NCBI RefSeq assembly: GCF_002294995.1
Contig: NZ_NSGF01000014.1
Location: forward strand, 1-64,000
Length of the DNA stretch: 64,000 nucleotides
Origin: Mesorhizobium sp. WSM3860
Lineage (GTDB): Bacteria > Pseudomonadota > Alphaproteobacteria > Rhizobiales > Rhizobiaceae
Direction: 5' to 3'
This document shows positions 41,400-49,289 of the stretch, piece after piece. The translations under genes were made by a program, and so were the position numbers. Positions within the stretch are counted from its first letter, which is position 1, and each line of letters begins with the position of its first letter. The notes beneath the pieces were generated by a model that saw only the letters and a program-made list of their open reading frames with translations, was not told the origin of the DNA and searched no databases.

Positions 41400-43790
41400 T
41401 CACCTCGGCGATCTTCCAGTCCCCAGAATGGCGACGTCGAGCTTGGTGCCGGGCTTGCTCAGCCGCTCCGGCAGAAGGGCCAGCGCCACATCATGGCCGA
41501 GCGCGTAGCCGTAGCCACCCGACGTAATGCGCCCGACAAGTTCGCCGTCGATATAGAGGCCCTCGGAGGCAAGCGTGCTCGCGCCGTCGGTTTCGATCTT
41601 GAGCGTCACCGACCGGCGCTGGTCGTTCCTCGCCTTGTATTTCAGCACCGCCTGGCGCCCGACGAAATCGCCCTTGTCGAGGCGGATGAAGCGCTCGAGC
41701 CCGCTCTCCAGCGCGTTGAGCTCGGGATTCATGTCGCGGTACATGGCGCGATAGGATTTTTCGAGCCTGAGCGACTCCAGCGCATGCAGCCCGACAAGCC
41801 GTATGCCGTGCTTCTCGCCCTCCTTCAGGATGGCATCCAGCAACTGCCGCTGGTAGGGCAGCGGATGATAGAGTTCCCAGCCGAGCTCGCCTTCATAGTT
41901 GACGCGCAGCAGCCGCACGTCGCTGGCCAGGGCGACGCTGCCGGTCTTCACGCTGAACCACGGGAACTTTTCGTTCGAAAGGTCGATCTCGGTCAGCGGC
42001 TGCAGCACTTCGCGCGCCTTGGGCCCGACGACGGTGAAGCAGCCGCGATCGTTGGTGACGTTCTTCAGTGATACGCTGCCGTCGGCAGGCAGCAGCCTTG
42101 AGAGATCGTCGAAATTCCAACGCTCGGCGCGCGGCGTCGAGATGAGGTAGAACAGGTCTTCGCCAAGGCGCGCCACCATATATTCCGCCTGCACGCCGCC
42201 GCCCGCGGTGAGGTGATGCGCCAGCGTTACCTTTCCGACAGCCGGCAGGCGATTGGCGATGATCCTGTCCAGCCAGGCGGCCGCGCTCGACCCGGATACC
42301 TCGAACTTGGTCATCGGCGTCATCTCGACCAGGCCGACAGCGTTGCGCACGGCGAGCACCTCCTCGCCGACAAGGTTGCCCTTCGGCGTCCAGCGCCAGC
42401 TATACTGATCCTTGGCCTCGACCCCGTCGCGCGCGAACCAGTTGGGCATCTCCCAGCCATTGAGCACACCCCAGACGGCGCCGAGCTCCGTCAGCCGGTC
42501 ATAGGAAGGCGCGGTCTTCTGCGGCCGCGCGGCGGGCATGTCCTGTCCGGGATATTTCTGCTCGGCATGCGTGCCCCAGGCCTCGCGGACCTTTTCGCGT
42601 GTCCAGGCCTTGTTGGCGTAGTCGCCGAAGCGGCGCGGATCGAGATCCGAGGTGTCGAGGCTGTTGCCGCCTTCGACGATCCGCTCCGACAGGTAATAGC
42701 CGATCGTGCCGCCCCACAAAATGCCGCCTGGCACGCCCTCGGCCAGCCACACATTGGGCAGGCCCCAGGCTGGCCCCATCAAGGGAAGCTCGTCCGCCGT
42801 CATCTGGAAGGGGCCGCGCACATTGGCCTTGATGCCGACGCGGCCCAGCGCCGGCACCAGCTGCAGCGCCTGTTCCCAGTTCCACGACACCGCTTCGAAA
42901 TCCTCTTCGACGAGGTCGGCGCCGAACCAGGAGGGCACGCCGTCCTCGGCGAACAGCTTGAGGTGCTCCGTGCGCTCATAAGGCCCGAACATGAGGCCGT
43001 CGCCTTCTTCGCGCAGATACCCCTCGAACCCTTCGTCGCGCAGGATCGGCATCTCCGGTCGTCCCTGCCTTTTCCGCTCGACGATTTCGGGCACGGCTTC
43101 GGTGATCCAGTACTGATGCAGGATCGGGATCGCCGGGATGTCGAGGCCGAGCAGCGCGCCGGTCTGGCGCGCATAATTGCCGGTGGCTGAAATCACGTGC
43201 TCGCAGGTGATGTCGCCCTTGTTCGTCTGGACAAGCCACTCGCCGCCGGGCGTGCGCTTGAAGCCGGTGACCTCGGTGTTCAAGTAGACCTTGGCACCCA
43301 GATCCCGCGCGCCCTTGGCCATGGCGTGCGTCACGTCGGCCGGCGCGATGTGCCCGTCATCCGGATGATAAAGCGCCCCGAGCATGTGGTCATTGTGGAG
43401 AAGCGGGCAGAGCTGCCTGGCCTCGGCCGGCGTCAGCAATTGCGCCCGCATGCCCTGCACCTCGGCGACGCTCATATAGCTCTTATATTCGTCGAGCCGG
43501 TCGCGGCTGTTGGCGATGCGCAGCTGGCCGCATTTGTGCCAGCCGGCCGGCTGCCCGGTCTCGGCCTCCAGCCCTTCATAGATCTCGATGGTCTTCTTGA
43601 TCATGCGACCGACATTGATGTTGCGGGCATAGGACGGGATCAGGCCCGCCGCATGCCAGGTCGAGCCGGCCGTAAGCTGGGTCCGCTCAAGCAGCGCAAC
43701 CTCGGTCCAGCCGCGCTTGGCCAGGCCGTAAAGGATGCCGGCGCCGACGCATCCTCCGCCGACGATCACCACTCTCGCATGTGCTTGCAT
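41400..43790 (-). CDS. Dimethylglycine/sarcosine dehydrogenase-like flavoenzyme with GcvT domain, C terminus frameshifted
   Basis: A 796-residue enzyme as read. The N-terminal FAD domain begins VVIVGGGCVGAGILYGLA, and STWHAAGLIPSY holds the His that carries covalent FAD in relatives. From about residue 430 comes a folate-binding GcvT-type domain (LVEMTPMTKFEVSGSSAAAW onward). It oxidises N-methyl groups and passes formaldehyde to tetrahydrofolate. The last codons read ILGTGRSPR then stop, while one added G in the GGGG run near 41410 restores ILGDWKIAEVIADSPYDPTS, the usual family end. It lies just upstream of the enolase-type enzyme, probably in one operon. Confidence 0.9.
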   Translation of the reverse strand: MQAHARVVIVGGGCVGAGILYGLAKRGWTEVALLERTQLTAGSTWHAAGLIPSYARNINVGRMIKKTIEIYEGLEAETGQPAGWHKCGQLRIANSRDRLDEYKSYMSVAEVQGMRAQLLTPAEARQLCPLLHNDHMLGALYHPDDGHIAPADVTHAMAKGARDLGAKVYLNTEVTGFKRTPGGEWLVQTNKGDITCEHVISATGNYARQTGALLGLDIPAIPILHQYWITEAVPEIVERKRQGRPEMPILRDEGFEGYLREEGDGLMFGPYERTEHLKLFAEDGVPSWFGADLVEEDFEAVSWNWEQALQLVPALGRVGIKANVRGPFQMTADELPLMGPAWGLPNVWLAEGVPGGILWGGTIGYYLSERIVEGGNSLDTSDLDPRRFGDYANKAWTREKVREAWGTHAEQKYPGQDMPAARPQKTAPSYDRLTELGAVWGVLNGWEMPNWFARDGVEAKDQYSWRWTPKGNLVGEEVLAVRNAVGLVEMTPMTKFEVSGSSAAAWLDRIIANRLPAVGKVTLAHHLTAGGGVQAEYMVARLGEDLFYLISTPRAERWNFDDLSRLLPADGSVSLKNVTNDRGCFTVVGPKAREVLQPLTEIDLSNEKFPWFSVKTGSVALASDVRLLRVNYEGELGWELYHPLPYQRQLLDAILKEGEKHGIRLVGLHALESLRLEKSYRAMYRDMNPELNALESGLERFIRLDKGDFVGRQAVLKYKARNDQRRSVTLKIETDGASTLASEGLYIDGELVGRITSGGYGYALGHDVALALLPERLSKPGTKLDVAILGTGRSPR

Positions 43791-43906
43791 CGAACCACCA
43801 TTCTAGATCGTTTTTCCATAGCGCGCCGCCGAAGCTACAGGCGACGGATGGCCGTGTAACGTTCTGAAAAACTAGGGATGACAATAAATTGGGCTTATGC
43901 AGCGGT

Positions 43907-43920
43907 CCCGCCTTGGCGGG
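43907..43920 (-). terminator. Short hairpin after the L,D-transpeptidase gene
   Basis: CCCGCC-TT-GGCGGG forms a compact 6-bp stem 20 bp beyond the stop codon. A weak terminator candidate. Confidence 0.35.
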
Positions 43921-43939
43921 CTCGCTCCTCCCGGCGTTT

Positions 43940-44938
43940 TTACTGGGCTTGCCCGTCCTGCGCCGTCTCGTCCTTGAACTCGACTTTCGTGCCCGGCTTG
44001 ACCATTGCGGCGAGGTCTTCGGCATCCCAGTTGGTCAGCCGGATGCAGCCATGCGAGTAGGTCGTGCCGATCTTGGCGGGTTCCGGCGTGCCATGGATGC
44101 CGTAGCTTTCGATCGAGAGGTCGATCCAGACCGATCCCACCGGATTGTTCGGCCCCTTGGCGATGGTGAAGGGCCGCTTGCTCTTGACTCCTTTGAAGGC
44201 GAATTTCGGATTGTAGTGATAGGTCGGATTGTGCACCACGCGCTTGACCTCCGCGGCGCCGCTCGGCGCCGGCTTTTCCTCGCTGCCGATCGAGGCGGGG
44301 TAGACGGCAACCGGCATGCCTGATGGATCGAGCGCGCGGACCTGGCGGGATGTCTTGTCGACCTCGATGCTGGCGACCGCCGGAGGAGGATCGCCGCGGC
44401 CGACGTCGGGCACCACCAGGGTAGTGTCGGGCTTCCTGAAAGCGGTTTTGGGATTGAGCATTCTCAGCAGTTGTTCGCTAAGGTGGAAACGTTCGGCCAG
44501 CTTCTCCCGCGCGTTGCGGTAGCCGAGCCGCTTCAAATTCGCCATCCGCTCCATCCGGGCAGGGATGCGCCTGGTGAAAGGCCCGCGCACATCCTTGGCG
44601 GTGACGTCATAGCTCGTCAGCACCGGGCCGGCGAAAGTCGCGGTGAGCTTGTCCCAGGTCTCGCGTGTGAGCTTGCCGTCGGAAGCCAGTCCGTTCGCCG
44701 CCTGGAAAGCCGCGACGGATCTGGCAAAATTGTCGGAGAGGCGGCCGTCAATCAGGCCCGGCGAGAAGCGGGCGCGATCGAGAAGGATCTGCGCCTTGAG
44801 AAGCATCGGGCTGACGTCCTTCGGCTCGCCCTCGCTGAATTGCGCCTGATTGACCGCGTCCGGGTCAAGCCTGGCAGCCTGAGCTCCGCCGCATGCGACC
44901 GCGAGCGCTACCGCAACGACCACAAGCAGCCGGACCAT
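43940..44938 (-). CDS. Periplasmic L,D-transpeptidase (YkuD) with peptidoglycan-binding domain
   Basis: A 332-residue secreted enzyme that forms 3-3 cross-links in peptidoglycan or attaches proteins to it. The signal peptide MVRLLVVVAVALAVACGGAQA follows a GGGAGGAAAG ribosome site at the start, 44938. A peptidoglycan-binding-1 domain (LIDGRLSDNFARSVAAFQAANGLASDG, in two parts) lies near residue 60. The YkuD catalytic block SYGIHGTPEP with TYSHGCIRLTNWD holds the active Cys. Rhizobia rely heavily on such 3-3 cross-links. Upstream, GGAAC-N17-GTC is a near-match to the stress promoter. Confidence 0.95.
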   Translation of the reverse strand: MVRLLVVVAVALAVACGGAQAARLDPDAVNQAQFSEGEPKDVSPMLLKAQILLDRARFSPGLIDGRLSDNFARSVAAFQAANGLASDGKLTRETWDKLTATFAGPVLTSYDVTAKDVRGPFTRRIPARMERMANLKRLGYRNAREKLAERFHLSEQLLRMLNPKTAFRKPDTTLVVPDVGRGDPPPAVASIEVDKTSRQVRALDPSGMPVAVYPASIGSEEKPAPSGAAEVKRVVHNPTYHYNPKFAFKGVKSKRPFTIAKGPNNPVGSVWIDLSIESYGIHGTPEPAKIGTTYSHGCIRLTNWDAEDLAAMVKPGTKVEFKDETAQDGQAQ

Positions 44939-45021
44939 CGACTTTCCTCCCGGGTACGACAAAAACCTGTCTCTATGACGCGGGCGCGCCGATCTGGTTC
45001 CTGTCGCAGCGCCGGCGTGAA

Positions 45022-45216
45022 GATCATCCGAACGTGCACTTTTGGGCGTACGATCTTGAATTTTAAGCCGAAAGCAGTTCCCAAGAGCGAAAAATGCTGG
45101 CATGATCATATAAGGGCCTATGCATATTCTGATTTCGATGGGCCCTTCTCCTGGTGACCGGCGGCTCCCCAACGCCCCCCGCCCATGCCGCCGGTTGCCT
45201 CATTTGAGACCTCAGC
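45022..45216 (+). repeat. 190-bp repeated element, copy A
   Basis: Matches copy B (48433-48628) in the same orientation over the whole length, with a 33-bp identical core at 45095-45127 (TGCTGGCATGATCATATAAG and onward). Its right half contains a hairpin ACCGGCGGC...GCCGCCGGT around a C-rich loop. In copy B the same pair is ACCGACGGC...GCCGTCGGT, a compensated G-C to A-T change. It could be an RNA gene, a transposable palindrome or a leader. Confidence 0.85.
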
Positions 45217-45322
45217 CCCAGGCAATGCCGTGGCCGACCCGGCGCGCATTCGGTTCAAAGCGACGATGGGCCAGGGTCGCCGATCGGGGCAAACGCCAGC
45301 GCTTCACTCATATTAGCGATTT

Positions 45323-45347
45323 GGAACATTCCTGCCGTCCCGGTGTT
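45323..45347 (+). promoter_or_regulatory. EcfG-type stress promoter of DUF3606 gene 1
   Basis: GGAAC (45323-45327), 17 nt, GTT (45345-45347), ending 23 bp before the ATG at 45371. The distance is right for a short leader with the AGGAGGAAC ribosome site. Confidence 0.8.
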
Positions 45348-45370
45348 CGTTTTGCCAGGAGGAACGAACC

Positions 45371-45565
45371 ATGGCAGACGTCAAAACGAAGCGCGATTTC
45401 CGGGACCGCGACCGTGTGTCGGCGGACGAGGATTATGAGGTTCGCTACTTTGCCAAGCAGCATCGCATCACACCTGAACAGGTTCGGGAACTGATCAGCG
45501 AGCACGGCAACGAGCGTAAGATTTTGCAGCGTGAGGCAAGGAAGCTGGGTGACAAAGCTTTCTGA
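45371..45565 (+). CDS. DUF3606 small stress protein (copy 1)
   Basis: A 64-residue basic protein: MADVKTKRDFRDRDRVSADE, then YEVRYFAKQHRITPEQVREL, then ISEHGNERKILQREARKL. The two helices in the second half resemble a helix-turn-helix. It is a close paralogue of the product at 48883. It has a perfect EcfG promoter and AGGAGGAAC before the ATG. The biochemical function of DUF3606 is unknown. It overlaps the next small gene. Confidence 0.9.
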   Translation: MADVKTKRDFRDRDRVSADEDYEVRYFAKQHRITPEQVRELISEHGNERKILQREARKLGDKAF

Positions 45566-45731
45566 TTTGGGACCGCCGATCTTTGCCCGATTGCGGATCA
45601 GAGCTGCCGCCAGTGAAGGAGACCAGTTCCGGATATGTCCCGCCTGCGGGCAGGCAGTGGACTGGGGCGACCTTCGGCAGGTGATCTGGCATGAGCAGCC
45701 GGGACACAAGCGGCTGGAAATTGACAGCTGA
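45549..45731 (+). CDS. Small Cys-containing protein (possible zinc ribbon half)
   Basis: A 60-residue frame from GTG at 45549, overlapping the end of the DUF3606 gene by 17 bp. It reads VTKLSDLGPPIFARLRIRAA, then DQFRICPACGQAVDWGDLRQ, then VIWHEQPGHKRLEID. The CxxC pair plus two His form a plausible zinc site. I recall similar short rhizobial proteins. The start is uncertain; an upstream ATG at 45531 is also possible. Translational coupling to DUF3606 is likely. Confidence 0.6.
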   Translation: MTKLSDLGPPIFARLRIRAAASEGDQFRICPACGQAVDWGDLRQVIWHEQPGHKRLEIDS

Positions 45732-45752
45732 AAAGCCTTAGGGGGGAGTCCC

Positions 45753-46013
45753 TTGATAGATCTGACGCCAGAGGAGTCGCGAGTTGCACGAGAACTCCTG
45801 CACTGGTCGCAAGTGCGCCTTGGCGCCAAGGCCAGCCTAGGCGAAGGGACCATTCGCGACTTCGAGAAGGGGATCAGAATCCTGCGGGTCGAGAAACGAA
45901 CCCGTATCCGTCGCGCTTTTGAGGCGGCCGGCATCGTGTTCACGGCGAAGGGGCCGTCGCTTTCCGCCGTCAAGCCCGGAATGAATGGCTATCGCCATAA
46001 ACAGCGCCGGTAA
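45753..46013 (+). CDS. Small XRE-like helix-turn-helix protein
   Basis: An 86-residue protein with LTPEESRVARELLHWSQVRL, GAKASLGEGTIRDFEKG and RIRRAFEAAGIVFT. These are the pieces of a Cro/C1-type fold commonly found in single-domain rhizobial regulators. The start is TTG at 45753 after TAGGGGGGAG. It is the last gene of the small rightward cluster. Its targets are unknown; the tail (YRHKQRR) is basic. Confidence 0.75.
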   Translation: MIDLTPEESRVARELLHWSQVRLGAKASLGEGTIRDFEKGIRILRVEKRTRIRRAFEAAGIVFTAKGPSLSAVKPGMNGYRHKQRR

Positions 46014-46240
46014 CCTAGACCCGCTGCCGAGTCTACGTTGTCGGCAACGAGCCTAACTGTCCAGTTCACACGCAAACCGGAGGCGGCGTCCTCCGAGAGG
46101 CCGGTGCGCACTCCTGCACGTCTGCCGGTGAGCTTCGACATCTCAGCGCGTACGGCTGCCTTGTTCGTACGGCAAGATCGCGGGCCGAGCGTTACCACAT
46201 CCCCCAAAGGGGACGCCAATGCTCGGCCTTCGAGGGGGCA
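46014..46240. other. Convergent intergenic gap
   Basis: No gene or terminator is recognised between the HTH gene and the 73-residue gene; the open frames crossing it are shadows. Confidence 0.35.
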
Positions 46241-46462
46241 TCAACTTTCCGGAAATCCATACCGAGGCAGCTTTTGGCCGTCGCCCGACCGCTTGACAGA
46301 GTCAAGTCCCAGTCGCGTGTGTTCGTGCTGGGCAAAAGCTTTTGCGTCCGCTTCGGAACTGAACCCCTTGATGGTTACAACGCCATCCTCGATAACGCGC
46401 ACGTAATACCTGTCTTCCAACGTGTCGATCTCGACCGAATCCATTACGATTGACTTGTTCAT
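46241..46462 (-). CDS. Small hypothetical stress protein (73 residues)
   Basis: The start at 46462 gives MNKSIVMDSVEIDTLEDRYY, then VRVIEDGVVTIKGFSSEADA, then KAFAQHEHTRLGL. The alternating strands then helix suggest a small alpha/beta fold of the kind used for structural stress proteins. A perfect EcfG promoter lies 37 bp upstream. A weak GGTGGG serves as ribosome site. No known family is assigned. The gene is divergent from ligD. Confidence 0.75.
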   Translation of the reverse strand: MNKSIVMDSVEIDTLEDRYYVRVIEDGVVTIKGFSSEADAKAFAQHEHTRLGLDSVKRSGDGQKLPRYGFPES

Positions 46463-46498
46463 TGACGGCCCACCTGAAGAAGATCCATCCCGCAGCGA

Positions 46499-46523
46499 AA
46501 CGTCGCCGGCAAAGGATCGTTCC
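46499..46523 (-). promoter_or_regulatory. EcfG-type stress promoter of the 73-residue gene
   Basis: Minus strand: GGAAC (46523-46519), 17 nt, GTT (46501-46499). Located 37 bp before the ATG at 46462 and 123 bp from the divergent ligD. Confidence 0.78.
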
Positions 46524-46645
46524 GCAGACAACTGATAAACGAGGCCGCGCCCGGCCAAGGCGGACCAACATACGATTTTACTAAAAATAGAAGGAACTCA
46601 TGAGACTGCTCCGGCTTGAGTCGCGGTTCCTGGAGTCGCGCGTGC

Positions 46646-48415
46646 ATGACCAGCGGCAAAGACCGGCTTTCCTTCATCGAGTTCCAATCGCCCACCTTGG
46701 TCGAGAAAGCTCCCGATGACGGCGACTGGCTGCACGAGATCAAATACGACGGCTACCGAACCCAGCTCATCGTGGAAGGTGGAATAGCGCGAGCCTTCAC
46801 GCGCCGCGGCTATGACTGGTCGTATCGCTACCGGAGGATCGTCCAGGCGGCGGCAGGCTTGCCGGTGAAATCTGCGATCATTGATGGCGAGGCTGTCGTT
46901 CTCGGCGACACCGGCTTGCCTGACTACCAGGCCCTGGAGCGCGAGTTGGGCAACCCAAACTCTCCGAGATTGATCTTCTATGCCTTCGACCTGCTGCACC
47001 TCGACGGCCGCGATCTGCGACAGCAGCCGCTGGTCGAACGGAAGGCAGCGCTCGAAAAGCTGCTGAAGGACAGCGCGCCGACGCTGACCTATGCTGAGCA
47101 TCTGGAGGTGAGCGGCAGGGACATGTTCCATCATGCCTGCCGGATGGGCCTGGAGGGGATCGTGTCGAAGCGCGCGGACGCGCCCTACCGCTCCGGCGTG
47201 CAGACGAGTTGGGTCAAGGTCAAATGCATCAAGAGCGACACCTTTCCGATCGTCGCGTTCGTCGAGAAGCTCGGCGCTGAGCCGCGCCGGATCGCATCGC
47301 TCTACATTGGCAGGCGCGAGGGCGATCGGCTGCTTTATGCAGGCAAGGCTCAGAGCGGTTATACGCTTGAAGTGGCGCGACGCGTTCGCGAACGGCTCGA
47401 TCCGCTGATCGTCGGCAAATCGCCTTTGTCGGAGCCCATTGTGAAGCCAAAGGCGACTTGGGTGAGGCCCGAGATCCTGGCCGAGGTGCAGTTCAGCGGC
47501 GTTACCGATCGCGGCATATTGCGCGAGGCCGTGTTCAAGGGGCTCCGGGAGGACCTTGTGGCGGTCCCGGCCAAGCCGCCAGCGCCCTCGAAACGACGCG
47601 CGGACCGAGACCACGGCGTGCCGCGTGAGAACATTTTGCAGCTGCTGCCCGATGCGGTCTCGCCTGCCAGGGAGGAGCTCGTTCGCTATTGGAGGCTTGT
47701 CGCCGACCAGGCGCTGGTGCATCTCGGCCGTCGCCCACTGAAGCTCGTCCGTCATGCCTTCGGGGCAACTTTCTATCACAAGGGGCCGCTGCCCGAGATT
47801 CCGGCAGCGGTGCACCAGCTGCGCGTCGAGAAGCGAGAAGGCGGGGAGGGCACTCGGGTTTGGGTCGACGACCTCGACGGCTTGCTCGGGCTGGTCGAAA
47901 TGGATGCGGTCGAGCTGCACCCCTGGAATGCCACGGTGGATGACATCGAGCATGCCGACCGGATCGTGCTGGACCTCGACCCGGGTGAGGGTGTGGAATG
48001 GGCAGAAGTGACTGAGACCGCGCTGGCCCTGCGCGACATCATGGCAGCGTCAGGTCTGGAAAGCTGGCCGAAGGTCACGGGCGGCAAGGGCATTCACTTG
48101 ATGGCGCCGTTGGCGGCGAAGGTGACCCACGACCGCGCGCGGCAGCTCGCCAGGTCGATCGCCCAGGTCCTCGCCGACGCAGAACCCGACCGCTATTTGC
48201 TCTCAGCCGCACCGGCGGCCCGCAAAGGCCGGATCTTCATCGACTATCTCCGCAACGGACGCGGCAACACGGCCGCCGGCGCTTTTTCGCCGCGGGCCCG
48301 CCCCGGCTTCCCCATCGCACATCCCGTCACATGGGTGCAGGTCGAGCGGCGTATCCGGCCCGATGCGTTTGCCATGGACCATCCGTTCAGGGCGGCTCAG
48401 CGAAATGCGGCGTAG
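46646..48415 (+). CDS. ligD: DNA ligase D: ligase plus polymerase/primase domains, no nuclease domain
   Basis: A 589-residue repair enzyme for non-homologous end joining. The N-terminal ATP-dependent ligase holds motif I EIKYDGYR (Lys about 33 is adenylylated), then IIDGEAVVL and GLEGIVSKRADAPY, with the OB domain to about residue 300. From about 330 the LigD polymerase domain shows VLDLDPGEGVEW (catalytic Asp pair) and GGKGIHLMAPL. The N- or C-terminal phosphoesterase domain of larger LigD proteins is absent. The start Met at 46646 has GGAG 10 nt upstream. No ku gene is in the window; rhizobia often carry several ligD copies apart from ku. Confidence 0.93.
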   Translation: MTSGKDRLSFIEFQSPTLVEKAPDDGDWLHEIKYDGYRTQLIVEGGIARAFTRRGYDWSYRYRRIVQAAAGLPVKSAIIDGEAVVLGDTGLPDYQALERELGNPNSPRLIFYAFDLLHLDGRDLRQQPLVERKAALEKLLKDSAPTLTYAEHLEVSGRDMFHHACRMGLEGIVSKRADAPYRSGVQTSWVKVKCIKSDTFPIVAFVEKLGAEPRRIASLYIGRREGDRLLYAGKAQSGYTLEVARRVRERLDPLIVGKSPLSEPIVKPKATWVRPEILAEVQFSGVTDRGILREAVFKGLREDLVAVPAKPPAPSKRRADRDHGVPRENILQLLPDAVSPAREELVRYWRLVADQALVHLGRRPLKLVRHAFGATFYHKGPLPEIPAAVHQLRVEKREGGEGTRVWVDDLDGLLGLVEMDAVELHPWNATVDDIEHADRIVLDLDPGEGVEWAEVTETALALRDIMAASGLESWPKVTGGKGIHLMAPLAAKVTHDRARQLARSIAQVLADAEPDRYLLSAAPAARKGRIFIDYLRNGRGNTAAGAFSPRARPGFPIAHPVTWVQVERRIRPDAFAMDHPFRAAQRNAA

Positions 48416-48432
48416 CGGGCGAAGCCGGTAAA

Positions 48433-48628
48433 GATCATCCCGAATCTGCGCTCTTACGCATAGGCGATTGAATTTTCGGGCGGAACCAGTTTCCAAGAGC
48501 GCAAATTGCTGGCATGATCATATAAGGGCCTATGCATATTTCTGATTCGATGGCCCCTGATCCTGGCAACCGACGGCTCCCCAACGCCCCCCGCCCATGC
48601 CGTCGGTTGCCTCATTTCGAAATCTCAG
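48433..48628 (+). repeat. 190-bp repeated element, copy B
   Basis: Second copy of the element at 45022-45216, same orientation, 3.4 kb away, with the identical core at 48507-48539. The hairpin arms carry the compensated change described for copy A, and the loop CTCCCCAACGCCCCCCGCCC is unchanged. It lies downstream of ligD and downstream of the convergent small membrane gene. Confidence 0.85.
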
Positions 48629-48715
48629 GCGCAAGACACAGCCTCGACGGTGGAGCAGGCCGGCGTCAAAGCGGGCTGAGGCGCGCCGCGGAACTTTCCG
48701 CCATGATGACGGCAA

Positions 48716-48838
48716 TCACGAGCCGAACCAAAATAGGGCCAGAAGTGCCACGAAGATTACGGCCGCGGCGACGCTGCCCCACATGAAGACCCTGCTGGTG
48801 CCACGCTGCTCGTCCTCCCGGGATAGGTTGTTAGCCAT
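48716..48838 (-). CDS. Small membrane protein of 40 residues
   Basis: Read leftward from 48838: MANNLSREDEQRGTSRVFMW, then GSVAAAVIFVALLALFWFGS. The short charged head and the single hydrophobic helix predict one inner-membrane segment with the N terminus in the cytosol. AAGGAGACTTGAC gives a strong ribosome site. It lies 44 bp downstream of DUF3606 gene 2 on the same strand and therefore shares its EcfG promoter. No family is recognised. Confidence 0.75.
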   Translation of the reverse strand: MANNLSREDEQRGTSRVFMWGSVAAAVIFVALLALFWFGS

Positions 48839-48882
48839 GTCAAGTCTCCTTCGCAATGTGTCCGCAGAAGTGCGAACGCTCG

Positions 48883-49071
48883 TCAGCGGCTCGACAATGC
48901 CTTTGCTTCGCGCTCCAGCGTCGCACGATCGTTTCCGTGCTTTTTGATGAGGTCGCGAGCCTCGGGAATTGTCAGCTGGAATTTCCTCGCGAAGTAGGCG
49001 ACCTCATATTCTTCATCGCCTGACACGCGGCCGCGGTCGCGGAAATCGCGCTTGGTCGTGTCGTCTGCCAT
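48883..49071 (-). CDS. DUF3606 small stress protein (copy 2)
   Basis: A 62-residue paralogue of the product at 45371: MADDTTKRDFRDRGRVSGDE, then YEVAYFARKFQLTIPEARDL, then KKHGNDRATLEREAKAL. KRDFRDR and the Asp/Glu-Tyr-Glu-Val run are shared. The start at 49071 follows AGGAGGAAC and a perfect EcfG promoter. It is the first gene of a two-gene unit with the 40-residue membrane protein. Function is unknown. Confidence 0.9.
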   Translation of the reverse strand: MADDTTKRDFRDRGRVSGDEEYEVAYFARKFQLTIPEARDLIKKHGNDRATLEREAKALSSR

Positions 49072-49096
49072 CGTTGTTCCTCCTGGATAGGGATAA

Positions 49097-49121
49097 AACC
49101 GCCTCCCTGTGGGAATGTTCC
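49097..49121 (-). promoter_or_regulatory. EcfG-type stress promoter of DUF3606 gene 2
   Basis: Minus strand: GGAAC (49121-49117), 17 nt, GTT (49099-49097), 25 bp before the ATG at 49071. The layout is the same as for DUF3606 gene 1. Confidence 0.8.
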
Positions 49122-49235
49122 AGCCTCTAGGAGGATGGTATGCGGACGCGGCTTCCGTCCTGATCAGCGATATTTTTCGTGGAGCCGCGGGCCTGCCGCT
49201 CGTCATGCTCACGAGGTCCCTGTCACTCTCGCCAC

Positions 49236-49260
49236 GGAACAATCCGCAGTCCTTGTGGTT
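49236..49260 (+). promoter_or_regulatory. EcfG-type stress promoter of the DUF892 gene
   Basis: GGAAC (49236-49240), 17 nt, GTT (49258-49260), 29 bp before the ATG at 49290. It is divergent from the promoter at 49097, with 114 bp between them. Confidence 0.8.
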
Positions 49261-49289
49261 CGGGCCCACCAAACCAGGAGGAACAAACT

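Noticed and set aside
44977..45001. Stress promoter for the L,D-transpeptidase (GGAAC-N17-GTC)
   Set aside because: The -10 element has one mismatch in a three-base core; this is too weak to list as a promoter.
45120..45494. 124-codon protein starting in repeat copy A
   Set aside because: Similarity to the frame in copy B (48532-48786) ends at the border of the repeated DNA and the two frames have unrelated tails and stops, so a shared protein is unlikely. The short conserved peptide is discussed as an alternative in the findings.
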